Made by a program: the position numbers and the translations under genes
In this document: one piece after another, positions 12,085 through 22,500 of the stretch
Numbering within the stretch: position 1 is the stretch's first letter
Layout of the letters: every line of letters begins with the position of its first letter
Origin: Archangium gephyra
Lineage (GTDB): Bacteria; Myxococcota; Myxococcia; Myxococcales; Myxococcaceae
Reading direction: 5' to 3'
Assembly: GCF_001027285.1 (NCBI RefSeq)
Contig: NZ_CP011509.1
Location: 7,774,501-7,838,500, forward strand
DNA: 64,000 bases
The notes under the pieces: model-generated
The model's input: only the letters and a program-made list of their open reading frames with translations
The model's database searches: none
What the model was told of the DNA's origin: nothing

Positions 12085-12564
12085 CTACGGAGAGGGCGGC
12101 GCGATGATCGGCTCGAGGATCATCTGGGGATCCTGACTCGACTGCTTGGGAGTCCCCTGCGAGTTCCTGGCGGACACCGTCAGGGACAGGCCCACGGTGA
12201 AGGGCTCGCTGCCGGAGGACAGCGCGTTGGTGACGTTCAGGGTGAGCGCGTCCGAGGCGAACGCCGCGACCGTCACGGTCCCCGCTCCCTCCGGCAGCGC
12301 CTGGGGTGACGTCGTCTCGCCCTGGGTGAGGGTCACGAAGCCGGTGTTGGAGCCGGACACCCTGCGCAGCGATACCGCATCGAGGCTCCAGGAGGCGGGA
12401 TCGAGCAGCCGGTACGTCACCTGATACTCCTGCCCGCTGAACAGCCGCACCTGGGTGCCGTCCCGGTCCCCCTTCTCATTGTCGAAGGACCAGGTGGCGC
12501 AGAGGTTGCCATCCACCATCTGCACGTTCACGCCAATGTCGATGGACTTGATGTCGTTGGCCAT
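12085..12564 (-). CDS. Unknown acidic beta-rich protein
   Basis: About 159 residues from ATG 12564. A GTG at 12618 would overlap the nadD stop as GTGA and add 18 residues (APVPRGLGGADALQT-like, low complexity), so the start is uncertain. No good ribosome site precedes the ATG; a short inverted repeat GCGTT-TGT-AACGC (12566-12578) sits just before it. The sequence is strand-rich, with SFDNEKGDRDG near the N-terminus followed by regularly spaced Thr/Val strands, and ends in a Gln/Pro-rich tail. No signal peptide or membrane span. It is the last gene of the minus-strand run that includes nadD. Family not recognised. Confidence 0.6.
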   Translation of the reverse strand: MANDIKSIDIGVNVQMVDGNLCATWSFDNEKGDRDGTQVRLFSGQEYQVTYRLLDPASWSLDAVSLRRVSGSNTGFVTLTQGETTSPQALPEGAGTVTVAAFASDALTLNVTNALSSGSEPFTVGLSLTVSARNSQGTPKQSSQDPQMILEPIIAPPSP

Positions 12565-12614
12565 GCGCGTTTGTAACGCGTCCGCTCCGCCGAGGCCACG
12601 GGGAACGGGGGCGC

Positions 12615-13163
12615 TCACAACCCGTACAGGTGATGCTCGCGGGCGTAGTCGAGCACCACGCGTGGCACCAGGTCCGAGGGCATCTCCCCCCGGGTCAGCC
12701 GCTCACGGATGTCGGTGGAGGACACGACGGCCAGCGGCGGCCCCACGGTTCCCTCGGCCGGGTAGCCCGCGCGATTCAGCACCACCACGCGCACCATCCG
12801 CTCGATGCGGTCGAAGTCCTTCCAGTGCGGCAGGTCCTTGAGGATGTCCGAGCCGATGATCAGCGAGAAGCGGTGCTCCGGGTAGCGCTCCCGGAGGAAC
12901 TCCAGCGTGTCCACCGTGCGCCCGTCCTTGCCCACCTCGCTCTCCACCTTCGACGTCCTCATCCACCCCGCGGCGTCCTGGCACATCAGCTCGCACATGC
13001 GCACGCGGTGCTCGAAGGACACCGTCGCCTTGCGGAACGGATGAACGAACGTGGGCATGAACCACACCTCGTCCACGCCCTGGGTGGCGCGCACGTAGTG
13101 GGCCGCCATCAGGTGGCCCACGTGCGGCGGATTGAACGAGCCTCCAAAGAGCGCGACCTGCAC
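12615..13163 (-). CDS. nadD: Nicotinate-nucleotide adenylyltransferase
   Basis: A 182-residue NadD. It adenylates nicotinic acid mononucleotide with ATP to give deamido-NAD in cytoplasmic NAD synthesis. The N-terminal nucleotidyltransferase motif GGSFNPPHVGHL (residues 6-17) and the C-terminal VVSSTDIRERL motif are both clear, and the length fits the family. Start GTG 13163 has GAGG just upstream and lies 8 nt after the stop of the phosphoesterase gene, so the two are likely translated from one message. It sits in a run with a cell-wall muramidase and a cyclase, an unusual setting with no clear metabolic link. Confidence 0.95.
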   Translation of the reverse strand: MQVALFGGSFNPPHVGHLMAAHYVRATQGVDEVWFMPTFVHPFRKATVSFEHRVRMCELMCQDAAGWMRTSKVESEVGKDGRTVDTLEFLRERYPEHRFSLIIGSDILKDLPHWKDFDRIERMVRVVVLNRAGYPAEGTVGPPLAVVSSTDIRERLTRGEMPSDLVPRVVLDYAREHHLYGL

Positions 13164-13171
13164 GAGGGGCC

Positions 13172-13855
13172 TCACTTGACGGACAGCTTGGTGCGTCGAT
13201 CCACCGCCAACGTCTGCGGCTCCACCACGGCCTTCCCATCCAGCCGGAAGGCCGAGAAGCGCAGATCCTTGTCCACGCGCTCCAGCAGGGCACACGTCTG
13301 TTCCGCGGCCCCAGCCAGGCGGCCCGGCGTGAGGAAGAAGCGGGGACCAATCTGCACCAGCTTCGGCTCGGACTCCTTGCCGTGGATGAAGATGAGCGCG
13401 TTGACCAGGTCATCCCGGCTCAGATCGTTCTTGTCGTAGGTGAGGCAGCACAGCGTGTCGCCCACCATGTCCAGCACCTTCCGGGGGATGCTCGGATCCC
13501 GGTACTGGATGGAGTCGCGCTCCGGCGTCCGCAGGAAGTGCTCGCGCACGAGCAGCGGATCCTCCTCGAGCTCCTTGAGCGCGTCATCGGGAACGGACAG
13601 CGAGCGGGGACGCGGCTTCTGCTCGGTGACGGCGAGCCATTTCGCCACGTCCTCGATGAAGTCCGCCCCCGAGTACTCCCGGCCTCCCCGGCTGCGCTCC
13701 CGCCGGTCGAGGATCCACTCGTCCAGATCGGAATACCGGCCGCCGAGGAAGATGAAGCGCTGAGCGCCCTTGGCCCGCAACAGCTCGTAGGCCGCCTCGA
13801 AAGCGGCCAGGTCTCCATGGCTGTCGGACAGGATCCCGATGACGTCTTGGCTCAC
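13172..13855 (-). CDS. Calcineurin-like phosphoesterase
   Basis: A 227-residue protein starting at GTG 13855, which overlaps the upstream stop as GTGA. The N-terminus has the metallophosphoesterase signature GILSDSHGD (residues 7-15) and a second metal-site-like segment FLGGRYSDLD near residue 43. The expected GD and GNH motifs are not obvious in canonical form, so it is a divergent member. The C-terminal half carries FIHGKES and FFLTPGRL, which fit a later metal-ligand His and a strand-rich end. Substrate unknown. It lies between the muramidase and nadD and is presumably co-translated with both. Confidence 0.75.
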   Translation of the reverse strand: MSQDVIGILSDSHGDLAAFEAAYELLRAKGAQRFIFLGGRYSDLDEWILDRRERSRGGREYSGADFIEDVAKWLAVTEQKPRPRSLSVPDDALKELEEDPLLVREHFLRTPERDSIQYRDPSIPRKVLDMVGDTLCCLTYDKNDLSRDDLVNALIFIHGKESEPKLVQIGPRFFLTPGRLAGAAEQTCALLERVDKDLRFSAFRLDGKAVVEPQTLAVDRRTKLSVK

Positions 13856-15045
13856 GACCCTTGAGCGTACAGCAGGTGACGCTCCCTCCGCTTGGCGAAG
13901 TCCCGGGCCTGGGTGTCGAAGCCTTCCATCAAACGATCCAGCGGCCAACCGGCCTCGATGCCCCGGCGGACCTGATCCGTGCCACAGAGCAGGTCGAAGG
14001 CCGGCACGTCGTCCACGAACTCGTAGGCGTCTTCACGCCAGGCGAACTTGCCGCCCTGCCCCAGCTCGTAGAGGGCCTGGAAGATGGCCAGACCCGTGCG
14101 CAGCGGGAGGAAGGCGTTGCGGTCGGTGACGTGGATGAAGGCCCCATTGCAGGACTCACCCTTGTACTTGTCGAAGGTAGGGGTGAAGCCCACGGCCCGG
14201 AAGGCGACGCCGGGCAGCTTCTCGCGCTCCAGGCGAGCGATCAGCGCGTCCGTCTCCACCCAGGGGGCGCCGAACTGCTCGAAGGGACGGCAGGTGCCGC
14301 GGCCCTCGGAGACGTTGGTGCCCTCGCCCTGGCACATGCCCGGGTAGACGAGCGCGGTGTCCGGCGTGGGCATGTTCGGCGAGGGCGAGATGAAGGGCAG
14401 CCCGGTGTCGGACCAGAAGTCCTCGCGCCGCCAGCCCTCCATGGGCACCACCGTCAGCTCGCAGCCAAAGCCCTGCTCGTCATTGAAGAGGCGGGCCAGC
14501 TCGCCAGCCGTCATGCCGTGCCGGTTGGGAAGGGAGTACAGGCCCACGAAGGAGCGGTAGCGCTCGCCCACCAGGTTGCCCTCGATGGTGACACCATTGA
14601 GCGGGTTGGGCCGGTCCAACACGTAGAAGGGCACCTTCGCCTTGCCCGCGGCCTTCATGGCCAGGGCCATGGTGTAGACGTAGGTGTAGTAGCGGCTGCC
14701 CACGTCCTGGATGTCGAAGACGAGCGCGTCCAGGCCCTGCAGCCACTCGGCGCGGGGCGAGAGCGACTCGAAGGTGGAGCCGTAGAGGCTGTGCACGGGG
14801 ACGCCGGTGCGCCGGTCGCGCGCCTCACCCACGGCCACCATGTACTGGGCCTCGCCACGGATGCCGTGCTCGGGGCCGAAGAGGGCCGAGAGCTTCACCC
14901 CGGGCGTCTGCGCCAGCAGATCCGCCAGGTGGCGGAAGCGCGAGTCCACGCTGGTGGGGTTGACGATGGCGCCCACCTTCTTGCCCTTCAGCGGCGCGAA
15001 GCCCTGCTCCACCCAGACATCCAGCCCTGTCTTCACCTGTCTCAT
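13852..15045 (-). CDS. DUF1343 exo-beta-N-acetylmuramidase-like protein
   Basis: A 397-residue DUF1343 protein. The family includes NamZ, which removes terminal N-acetylmuramic acid from peptidoglycan fragments. Seen motifs include GAIVNPTSVD, FGPEHGIRG, VFDIQDVGSRYYTY, LDRPNPLNG and EGRGTCRPF, spread over the full length as in NamZ homologues. ATG 15045 has GGGGGA 5-7 nt upstream; a GTG at 15057 would add four residues. No signal peptide is visible although characterised relatives can be secreted, so this copy may act on cytoplasmic recycled fragments. Neighbours are a cyclase upstream and a phosphoesterase whose start overlaps its stop. Confidence 0.9.
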   Translation of the reverse strand: MRQVKTGLDVWVEQGFAPLKGKKVGAIVNPTSVDSRFRHLADLLAQTPGVKLSALFGPEHGIRGEAQYMVAVGEARDRRTGVPVHSLYGSTFESLSPRAEWLQGLDALVFDIQDVGSRYYTYVYTMALAMKAAGKAKVPFYVLDRPNPLNGVTIEGNLVGERYRSFVGLYSLPNRHGMTAGELARLFNDEQGFGCELTVVPMEGWRREDFWSDTGLPFISPSPNMPTPDTALVYPGMCQGEGTNVSEGRGTCRPFEQFGAPWVETDALIARLEREKLPGVAFRAVGFTPTFDKYKGESCNGAFIHVTDRNAFLPLRTGLAIFQALYELGQGGKFAWREDAYEFVDDVPAFDLLCGTDQVRRGIEAGWPLDRLMEGFDTQARDFAKRRERHLLYAQGS

Positions 15046-15059
15046 GTCGTCCCCCACAG

Positions 15060-16346
15060 TCAGCGGCCGAGCCGCTCCAGCGCCTTCTTCGCCGCCTTGC
15101 GCGAGTCGCAGCCGAACAGGCCCGAGTCCTCGCCAGGGCCTCCGTCCTCGGCCAGGTCCTCCAGCTCACCGCGCGCGGAGGCCAGCTTGAGGTCCCCCAG
15201 TGCATCCGCGGCGTTGACGCGCACGCGGCACTCCGGGTGCTCCAACAGTTCGATGAGCCGGTCCTCCGAGTCGCCGTGGCCGGCCTTCACGCCGCTCCGG
15301 TAGAAGCCCACCGCCTGGCCGGGTGCCTCCAGCGCCTCGGCGAGCTGCCCGTGGAGCCAGGCCCGCTCCCCGGGAGCTTTCTCCTGGCTGATGAGCTTCT
15401 CGGCGGCCTGCACCAGCTCGAGCTTCTCCCGGGTGGAGGAGGCCTTGGCCACGGCCTCGATGGCGTCCTCCGCGGGGCTGTCCCGCAGCACGAAGCCGAT
15501 GCCGAGCACCAGCGCCAGCACCCCGCCGCCCACCGCCAGCTTGCGCGCGGCGAGCGCGGAGGGCCGCGGGACGGTCTTCACCGACTGGAGGGCCGTGCGG
15601 GTGCGCTCCACGAGCCGGCCGCCGACGGTGGCCGCGCGCGAGCCCAGGGCCGCCGCGGTGGCGGCCAGATCCGGCCCCGAGACGAGCGCCGAACTGGGCA
15701 TGCGCGAGAGGGCCAGGTTGCCAAAGGGCGGCGCCTCCTGGGGGAGTGGACCCGCGGACCCGGGCGCCACGTGCACCACGGCGGGCACCTCCACGCGGTA
15801 GGGCGCGCGGGGCACCCGGAAGACGCGGATCTTCCCGGGGATGCCCTTGAGCTCGAAGGAGCCCACCTCCTGCGAGGGCACCTCGGCCTTGTTCATGGAC
15901 AGGTAGACGGCCTCGGTGAAGAAGACCTCGCCGGGCTCGGCGATGGACTCCACGCGCGAGGCGATGTTGACGGGCTCGCCGAAGACGTCGTTGGACTCGA
16001 CCCGCACCTCGCCCACGTTGATGGCCACCCGCACGTCCAGCCGCTCGGCCTCGAGCACGGAGCGGTTGTGCTGCCAGAGCCGGTCCTGGATGGCCATGCC
16101 GCTGAGCACGGCCTGCGTGGGCGACTCGAAGGTGACGAGGAAGGCATCCCCAATGGACTTGATGATGCGTCCGCCAAAGGCCTTGAACACCGGGGTGAGG
16201 AGCTCATGGTGCACCCGGAGCAGGCGCTGGTTCTCCTCGAGGGTCTGCCGGCTGGTGCGCTCGGTGAAGCCCTGGATGTCGGTGAACACAATGGCGAGGT
16301 TGGCGGTCTTCAAAGCGGGCGCAGTGTATGCAGTGGCGCTTTCCAC
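15060..16346 (-). CDS. Class III nucleotide cyclase with membrane segment
   Basis: A 428-residue protein. The catalytic domain is at the N-terminus (residues about 15-190): FTDIQGFTERTS and KSIGDAFLVTF provide the two metal-binding Asp residues, and the VFGEPVNIASRVES segment has the transition-state Asn and Arg. A Pro/Ala-rich linker follows, then one membrane span near residues 268-290 (GGGVLALVLGIGFVL), then a helical C-terminus with a HEAT-like repeat (HPECRVRVNAADALGDL). The domain order is reversed relative to many sensor cyclases: catalytic domain first, presumed periplasmic helical domain last. It probably makes cAMP; specificity was not assigned. GTG start 16346 lies 28 nt after the TPR gene stop. 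Confidence 0.88.
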   Translation of the reverse strand: MESATAYTAPALKTANLAIVFTDIQGFTERTSRQTLEENQRLLRVHHELLTPVFKAFGGRIIKSIGDAFLVTFESPTQAVLSGMAIQDRLWQHNRSVLEAERLDVRVAINVGEVRVESNDVFGEPVNIASRVESIAEPGEVFFTEAVYLSMNKAEVPSQEVGSFELKGIPGKIRVFRVPRAPYRVEVPAVVHVAPGSAGPLPQEAPPFGNLALSRMPSSALVSGPDLAATAAALGSRAATVGGRLVERTRTALQSVKTVPRPSALAARKLAVGGGVLALVLGIGFVLRDSPAEDAIEAVAKASSTREKLELVQAAEKLISQEKAPGERAWLHGQLAEALEAPGQAVGFYRSGVKAGHGDSEDRLIELLEHPECRVRVNAADALGDLKLASARGELEDLAEDGGPGEDSGLFGCDSRKAAKKALERLGR

Positions 16347-16373
16347 GCAATCACGGAGGGGACGAAAGGTTCC

Positions 16374-17072
16374 CTACCGGCGCGACGGGCGCAGAGGACG
16401 CATCCTCTTGGAGGGAGCAGGCGGCTCCAGGCTCGCTCGCAACCTCGCCGCGAGCCTTGCCCGCCCCGTGCGCTCGTAGAGGTCCACCAGTCGACGAATG
16501 ACGAGCGTGTTGGTGGGCTGCTCGTCCTTGAGGCGCAGCAGCTCCTGCTCCGCGTCCTCCGCCCTGCCCTGCTCCTCGAGGGACCGGATGAGCTGGAGAC
16601 GCACCTGCACCCACTCGGGACGGGAGCGGGCGAGGAAGCGGTAGTGGAGCTCGGCCTTGAGCCAGTCACCCAGGGAGGCCCAGAGGCCGGCGAGCCGGAA
16701 ACGAGCATCCTCGTAGGACGGACGATAGAAGACGGCCAGTTCAAGGGAACGGGCCGCTTTCAGGGGGTGGCCCCGCTCCTCCCACAACAACCCGCGCAGG
16801 TAATGGACCCGGGGGTTGTCGGGGGCCACGGCGGCGGCGACGTCGAGGTGCGTCTCCGCCTGATCCAGATCTCCCCCCAGCTTCAGCAGCAGCCGGGCCG
16901 CCTCCAACCGGGGGAGCGGCTCGGCGGGCCAGACCCGCAGGACGGCCTGGACGGATTCCAGGGCCCCGGCGCTGTCACCCGAGGCCTCCCGGGCCAGGGC
17001 CGCCGTCAGGTCTCCGGAAACCGGTGCGTCCATGGCCGCCGCGAGCGTGCCCGCCACCACGAGCCAGAGCAT
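16374..17072 (-). CDS. TPR-repeat protein, probably exported
   Basis: A 232-residue protein starting ATG 17072 with a short hydrophobic N-terminus (LWLVVAGTLAAAMDA) that looks like a signal peptide. The rest is a stack of about five TPR-type helical pairs (ALAREASGDSAGALE, HYLRGLLWEERGH, RFRLAGLWASLGD, QLIRSLEEQGRAEDAEQ), ending in a basic tail rich in Arg and Pro. It should be a protein-interaction scaffold in the envelope. First gene of the minus-strand run to nadD and divergent from mutS2, with a 71-nt shared promoter gap. Partner unknown; the cyclase C-terminus across the membrane is one candidate. Confidence 0.75.
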   Translation of the reverse strand: MLWLVVAGTLAAAMDAPVSGDLTAALAREASGDSAGALESVQAVLRVWPAEPLPRLEAARLLLKLGGDLDQAETHLDVAAAVAPDNPRVHYLRGLLWEERGHPLKAARSLELAVFYRPSYEDARFRLAGLWASLGDWLKAELHYRFLARSRPEWVQVRLQLIRSLEEQGRAEDAEQELLRLKDEQPTNTLVIRRLVDLYERTGRARLAARLRASLEPPAPSKRMRPLRPSRR

Positions 17073-17143
17073 GGCGGGCAGATAGCAGAGCGGGACTGGC
17101 TTTCAAAACCCTACCTTCTTCTTGACGGGCGCCCCGGTGGCGC

Positions 17144-19555
17144 ATGAAACCCATGACCGTGCAGATTGCTCAGAGAACGCTCGAAGACCTTGGATTCGCG
17201 GATGTGCTCCGCGCACTGGCCCATCGTTGCCGGACCGAGCCCGGGAGGGAGCGCGCGCTCGCCCGGCCGTTCCTCGATACCCAGGAGCAGGTCGCGGAGG
17301 CCCTGGAGCTGATCGCCGAGGCCCGGCGGCTGGCGCAGGAGCAGTTCTCCCTGCCGCTCGGCGGCGTGACGGACCTGCGGGGCGCGCTGGAGCTGGCCTC
17401 GAAGGGAGGCATGCTGGAGCCCCGGCAGCTCATCGCGTCGGCGCAGCTGCTGTTCGCCTTCGTGCGCACCCGTGAGGCCTTGGAAGAGCGGCAGCACGTG
17501 GTGCCCCGGCTGGCGGCCATCTCGCGGCGTCTGCCGGTGCTGGAGCAGCTGGCGGTGCGCATCGACCGGAGCTTCGAGGCGGATGGGGAGATCTCCGACC
17601 GGGCGAGCCCGGAGCTGCGCGAGGCCCGCGACCGCGTGCGCGGCCTGCACCGGCGCATCAAGGGCTGGCTGGAGGAGAAGCTCCACGACGAGAACTTCCT
17701 GCCGAAGCTGCGGGAGAACTACTACACCATCCGCAATGGCCGGTACGTGGTGCCGGTGGTGTCCAACTACCGCGGCGAGGTGCCGGGCATCGTCCACAAC
17801 GCGAGCCAGACGGGGCAGACGTTGTTCGTGGAGCCCGAGGGGCTGGTGGGCATGGGCAACGACCTGGCCATTGCCCAGTCGGTGGTGACGGAGGAGGAGC
17901 GGCGGATCCTCCAGGAGCTGACGAACCAGCTGGGGCGCGAGTCGGCGAAGGTGCTCGAGGGCATCGTGGCGGTGGCGGAGCTGGACGAGGTGGAGGCGGC
18001 GGCGGTGCTGGCGGGAGACCTGCGGGCCCACACGCCCGAGTTCTCCGGCGTGGAGGATCTGACGCTGCTGCGGCTGCGGCACCCCCGGCTGGTGCTGCGG
18101 GACACCGAGGTGGTGCCCAACGACGTGGAGATGAAGGGCGAGGCGCGGGCCCTGGTGGTGTCCGGTCCGAACGCGGGCGGCAAGACGGTGACGCTGACGG
18201 CGGTGGGCCTGTGCGCGCTGATGTTGCGGGCGGGCCTGCCCATTCCGGCGGGCGAGGGCTCGAAGATGCCCCTCTACCGCTCGGTGCACTCGACGGTGGG
18301 TGACGCGCAGGATCTCTCGCAGGGCCTGTCCACGTTCAGCGCGCACGTGGTGATGCTGCGCAACATCGCGCTGTCGGTGGGCAAGAACTCGCTGGTGCTG
18401 ATCGACGAGATCGCCGCGGACACGGATCCGCGCGAGGGCGCGGCCATCGCCATCGCGGTGCTGGAGGAGCTGCTGACGAAGGGGGCGGTGGTGCTGGTGA
18501 CCACGCACCTGGAGGAGCTCAAGGCGCTGGCGCACCTGGATCCACGCTTCCTCAACGCGCGGGTGGGCTTCGACGCGAAGCGGATGGCGCCCACGTACAA
18601 GCTGCAGCTGGGCGCGGCGGGTGCGTCGTCGGCCATCGAGGTGGCGTCGCGGATGGGGCTGCCGGAGCACATCTGCGCGCGTGCCCGGGATCTCGCGATG
18701 AACGCGGGAGGCGCGCTGGCCAAGGCGCTGGCGGCGGCGGAGGAGGACCGGCGCAAGCTGCAGGACGAGCTGGACCGGGCGAAGACGGCGGCGGAGGAGG
18801 CCGAGCGGCTGCGGGCGCAGTTGGAGGAGCAGAAGCAGCAGTTCGAGCGCGAGCGCAAGGCGCGGCTGATGCGCTTCAACGAGGAAGTGGCGGCGGCGAG
18901 CGATCAGGCGGCGACGGAAGTGCAGGAGCTGCTGAAGGTGCTGAGGGCGCAGTCCAACGAGAAGGCGGCGTCGGAGGCGAGGGCACAGCTGCTGCAGCGG
19001 GCGGAGGAGGCGAACCAGCGGGCGAAGGCGGCGAGGGCGGAGCTGTTCCAGGTGGAGGCCCCTCCTCCCGCGGAGCTGCGGGTGGGGGCGCGGGTGCGGC
19101 ACTCGGGGTTGAACAAGGACGTGGAGATCCTGGAGCTGCACGGGGATCAGGTGCTGGTGGCGGCGGGCATCATGAAGATGCGCGTGCCGGTGTCGGAGCT
19201 GTCGGGCTCGAGGGTGCCCAAGCCGAAGGAGTCGAAGTTCCCGGAGCGCAACAAGCAGGTGCAGCAGTTGCAGCGGGCGAAGGCGGCGGCGCCGGAGGCG
19301 GTGGAGGCGACGAACTACCGGTGCGACGTGCGAGGCATGCGAGCCGAGGACGCGCTCTCGGAGGTGGAGTCGTTCCTGGACCGGGGGATGAGGAGTGGCG
19401 AGGAGTCGGCGCTGATCATCCACGGGCACGGCACGGGGGCGCTGCGGCAGGCGATTCGCGACTACCTGGCGGAGTCACCGTACATCCGCATGTTCCGTCC
19501 GGGAGAGAACCACGAGGGCGGAGACGGCGTCACGGTGGTGGCCCTGAGGGCCTGA
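17144..19555 (+). CDS. mutS2: MutS2 family DNA/ribosome ATPase
   Basis: An 803-residue MutS2, the usual length. It has the lever/clamp helices (about 1-300), an ABC-type ATPase with Walker A GPNAGGKT near residue 341, a long coiled coil (about 520-640), and a C-terminal Smr domain (from about 725) with YRCDVRGMRAEDAL and IHGHGTGALR. The Smr LDLRG motif is CDVRG here. Walker B reads LVLIDEIAADTDP, where many MutS2 have DELGAGTDP. The family suppresses homologous recombination and, in some bacteria, splits collided ribosomes. ATG 17144 is used; a second ATG lies three codons downstream. The gene stands alone on the plus strand, divergent from the TPR gene and convergent with the giant kinase. 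Confidence 0.95.
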   Translation: MKPMTVQIAQRTLEDLGFADVLRALAHRCRTEPGRERALARPFLDTQEQVAEALELIAEARRLAQEQFSLPLGGVTDLRGALELASKGGMLEPRQLIASAQLLFAFVRTREALEERQHVVPRLAAISRRLPVLEQLAVRIDRSFEADGEISDRASPELREARDRVRGLHRRIKGWLEEKLHDENFLPKLRENYYTIRNGRYVVPVVSNYRGEVPGIVHNASQTGQTLFVEPEGLVGMGNDLAIAQSVVTEEERRILQELTNQLGRESAKVLEGIVAVAELDEVEAAAVLAGDLRAHTPEFSGVEDLTLLRLRHPRLVLRDTEVVPNDVEMKGEARALVVSGPNAGGKTVTLTAVGLCALMLRAGLPIPAGEGSKMPLYRSVHSTVGDAQDLSQGLSTFSAHVVMLRNIALSVGKNSLVLIDEIAADTDPREGAAIAIAVLEELLTKGAVVLVTTHLEELKALAHLDPRFLNARVGFDAKRMAPTYKLQLGAAGASSAIEVASRMGLPEHICARARDLAMNAGGALAKALAAAEEDRRKLQDELDRAKTAAEEAERLRAQLEEQKQQFERERKARLMRFNEEVAAASDQAATEVQELLKVLRAQSNEKAASEARAQLLQRAEEANQRAKAARAELFQVEAPPPAELRVGARVRHSGLNKDVEILELHGDQVLVAAGIMKMRVPVSELSGSRVPKPKESKFPERNKQVQQLQRAKAAAPEAVEATNYRCDVRGMRAEDALSEVESFLDRGMRSGEESALIIHGHGTGALRQAIRDYLAESPYIRMFRPGENHEGGDGVTVVALRA

Positions 19556-19561
19556 GGCCCC

Positions 19562-22500
19562 TCACTCCAGCGCCGCCCCTGCCCCGTCGAGTGGCAGCTC
19601 GAGGATGGCGGTGGCGCCCTGGCCTGGCCCCTCGCTCTCCAGGGCGAGGCTTCCGCCCAGGGCCCTCGCGGCCAGCGCGCTGGAGTGAAGACCCAGCCCA
19701 TGGCCGCCCTCGTGGGTGGTGAAGCCCTGGGAGAACAGCCGCTCGCGGTTCTCCGGGGCAATCCCCACGCCATTGTCCACCACCAGGACGCGCGCCCTGC
19801 GGCCCACGGCCTCGAGCCGCACGTGCACGCGCCGCTGCCCTTCGGGCAGTGCCTCCACGGCCTTCTTGGCGTTGCCGATGAGGTTGATGAGGATCTGCAG
19901 GACCTTGTGCTTGTCCAGACTCACCGGAGGAAGCGCGGCGAGCTCCTGGGTGGCACTGACGCCATGGCGCCGGAGCGCGGGCATGAGGATGCGCACGGCA
20001 TCCTGGACGAGCCCCGAGAGCTCACACTCCTCGGTGAGCAGGGTGCTGCTGGCGTAGTTCTGCTGGATCTGCACGATGGCGCGGATGTGCTCGATGTGCA
20101 TGCCCATGGACTCCATGCCCTCGCGCAACGTGGCCTGCTCGCGCAGCAGCTCGTCGGCGAGCACGGTGAGGTAATTCAACAGCTGCATGCCCCGCGGATT
20201 GCGGGAGAGGAAGTCCGCCAGCGCGTGACGGTGCTCGTCGAGCAGGGTGGTGGCCTGCTTCAGCCGCCCCACGCGTGAGGAGTCCACCGTCTGGCGCAGC
20301 ACCTGGTGGTTGATGACGGCGCTGGTGAGGACGTTGCCCACGTTGTGGAGCACGTTGGCGGCCACCTCCGCCATGCCGGCGGTGCGGGCCGTATCCACCA
20401 GGCGGGACTGGGCCTGCTTGAGCTCCCGGGTGCGCTCCTCCACCCGCTTCTCCAGCTCGTCGTTGGCGCGGCGCAGGGCGCTCTCGGCGCGCTGGACGTC
20501 GGTGTACAGCTGCGCGTTCTCCACGGAGATGGCGGCCTGCGAGGCGAGATGGCCGAGCAGGGAGAGGCGGGCCGGGGTGAAGGCGTCGGGAGCGAGATCG
20601 TTCTCCAGGTAAAGCACGCCACGGAACTCCTCCTGACGCAGCAGCGGCAGGCACAGCACCGAGCGGGCATGGCCGCGCGCGAGCCAGGGATCGGCCGCGA
20701 ACGGGTGCGGCCGGGAGGCATCGCCGATGAGCACATGCTCCCGCGTCCGCTTGACGTAGGAGAGGAGGGACCAGGGCAGGCGCGGCTCGTCCGCGTCCCC
20801 GGTGGAGTCCTCGGGCGCTGTGCCCGAGAGCGCCACGATCTGGAGCGAGTCACCGCGCGGGAGCAACAGGGCGCCGCGCTGAGCCCCGGCGTTCTCGATG
20901 GCGACGCGCAGCAGCGTGGTGGCCAGCCGCTCGAGGACGATCTCCCCGGAGATGGCCTGCTGGGCCTTCACCAGGGTGAGCGCATCGAGCTGCGTCGAGC
21001 TCGTATTCGTATCGGTCCCCTCGGTGTCCTCGCAGGAGGCCAGCAGCGGCCACTCGATGTCCAGGTGCCGGACCTTGCCGTGGGCGCCCCAACGCACGTA
21101 GGCGTCGCGGGCCTTGCGGGCATAGGCCTCGGCGAGGGTGGGAAGCTCGCGCTCCCGCCAGAAGCGGGCGGCCAGCTCACACGCCAGGGCCGCGTTCTGG
21201 ACGAAGCCATGCTCGCGGGCGGACTGGTGGGCCTGCTCGTAGGCACGCAGGGCCTCCCCCTCCTGACCCGAGAGCCGGGCCAGCTCCGCGGAGACGAGCC
21301 GCTCGGGGCCGCGGAAGGTCGAGGGGCAATGGTCCGCCCACTCCGCGAGTTGCCGCTGGTGACCGCGGAGGGCCTCGAGCGCCCGCTGCTGCTGCTCGGG
21401 AGCCATTCCCCCGTAACAGGCGGCGAGGATCAGCGCGCGGAAGAGGTGCAGCTCCAGGCTCGGCAGCAGACCCTGGCAGGCCCAGCGCAACTCGAACGAC
21501 CTGTCCACGGCCTCGAGCGCCTCCGGGTACGCACCGCGCAGAAAGCGGGACTGCGCCTGGGTGAGCCAGTACCAGCACTGCGTGGTGCTCTGGTTGGAGG
21601 GCAGCTCGGCCTCGAAGGCCGCCTCGTCGAACCCCTCCCCGCTCAGCGAGTCGAACGAGGGCGTGAGTCCGCGCAGCTGCTGCACGTAGCGCTGCGTGAA
21701 GTGGATCGTATCCCTCACGCCCACGAAGCCCGCCTTGCTCACGAAGTCCAGGCGGGCGATCGACTCCTGGTAGACCTCCTCCAGGGGGAGTCCCAGGGTG
21801 AGGCGGTTGGTGACGAGGTGACAGGCGGAGAAGCAGGCGATCTGGATGTCACTGGCCTGGAGTGCGTGCTGGAAGGCCCGCTGGGCCAGCTCGAGCGAGA
21901 GGGCGAGGGGCTCGGTCCAGCAGTTGGCCATCTTCAGGGTGTGAAGCGCCTTGCCGCGAAGGGCGGCCAGGTCGTAACGCTCCACGAGCGCATGGGCGAG
22001 CTGGCAGAAGGCCTGGCCCTCCCGGTACTTCTTGAAGGTGTGCCCCACCATCACCCCGAACCAGGAGTACCCATGGACGGACGCGGGGAGGTGGCCGTGG
22101 CGCAGACTCAGCGAGACCATCCGGCTGAGGTGGAGGAGGAGCAGCGAGGGGCTCAGGAAGTACGCCGGCGCGAACAGGGCGCCGAGGACGTTCATCAGCG
22201 CCTCCATGTCCGGCTCGTTCATCAGGGGCAGCTCGATGAGACTCGCGATGGGCCGATCCCCCAACAAGGCCCACACCTCCGCGTTGGCCGTCTCCACCTC
22301 CTCCCAGGTGGGAAAGGGCGGCATCGGCATGCCCATCCGCTCCAGGCACTCCAGCAGGCAGGTGACGGCCGCCATGTGCTCATTGGCGATGAGCAGCAAC
22401 TCACTCTTCAGCCGGCAGACCCCCGCCAGCTCCGGGAAGGTGCGTGCCCGGGGGAGGAGCTCCTCCACCAGCCGGCGGGCCTCGGCGGCGTTGCCGCTCA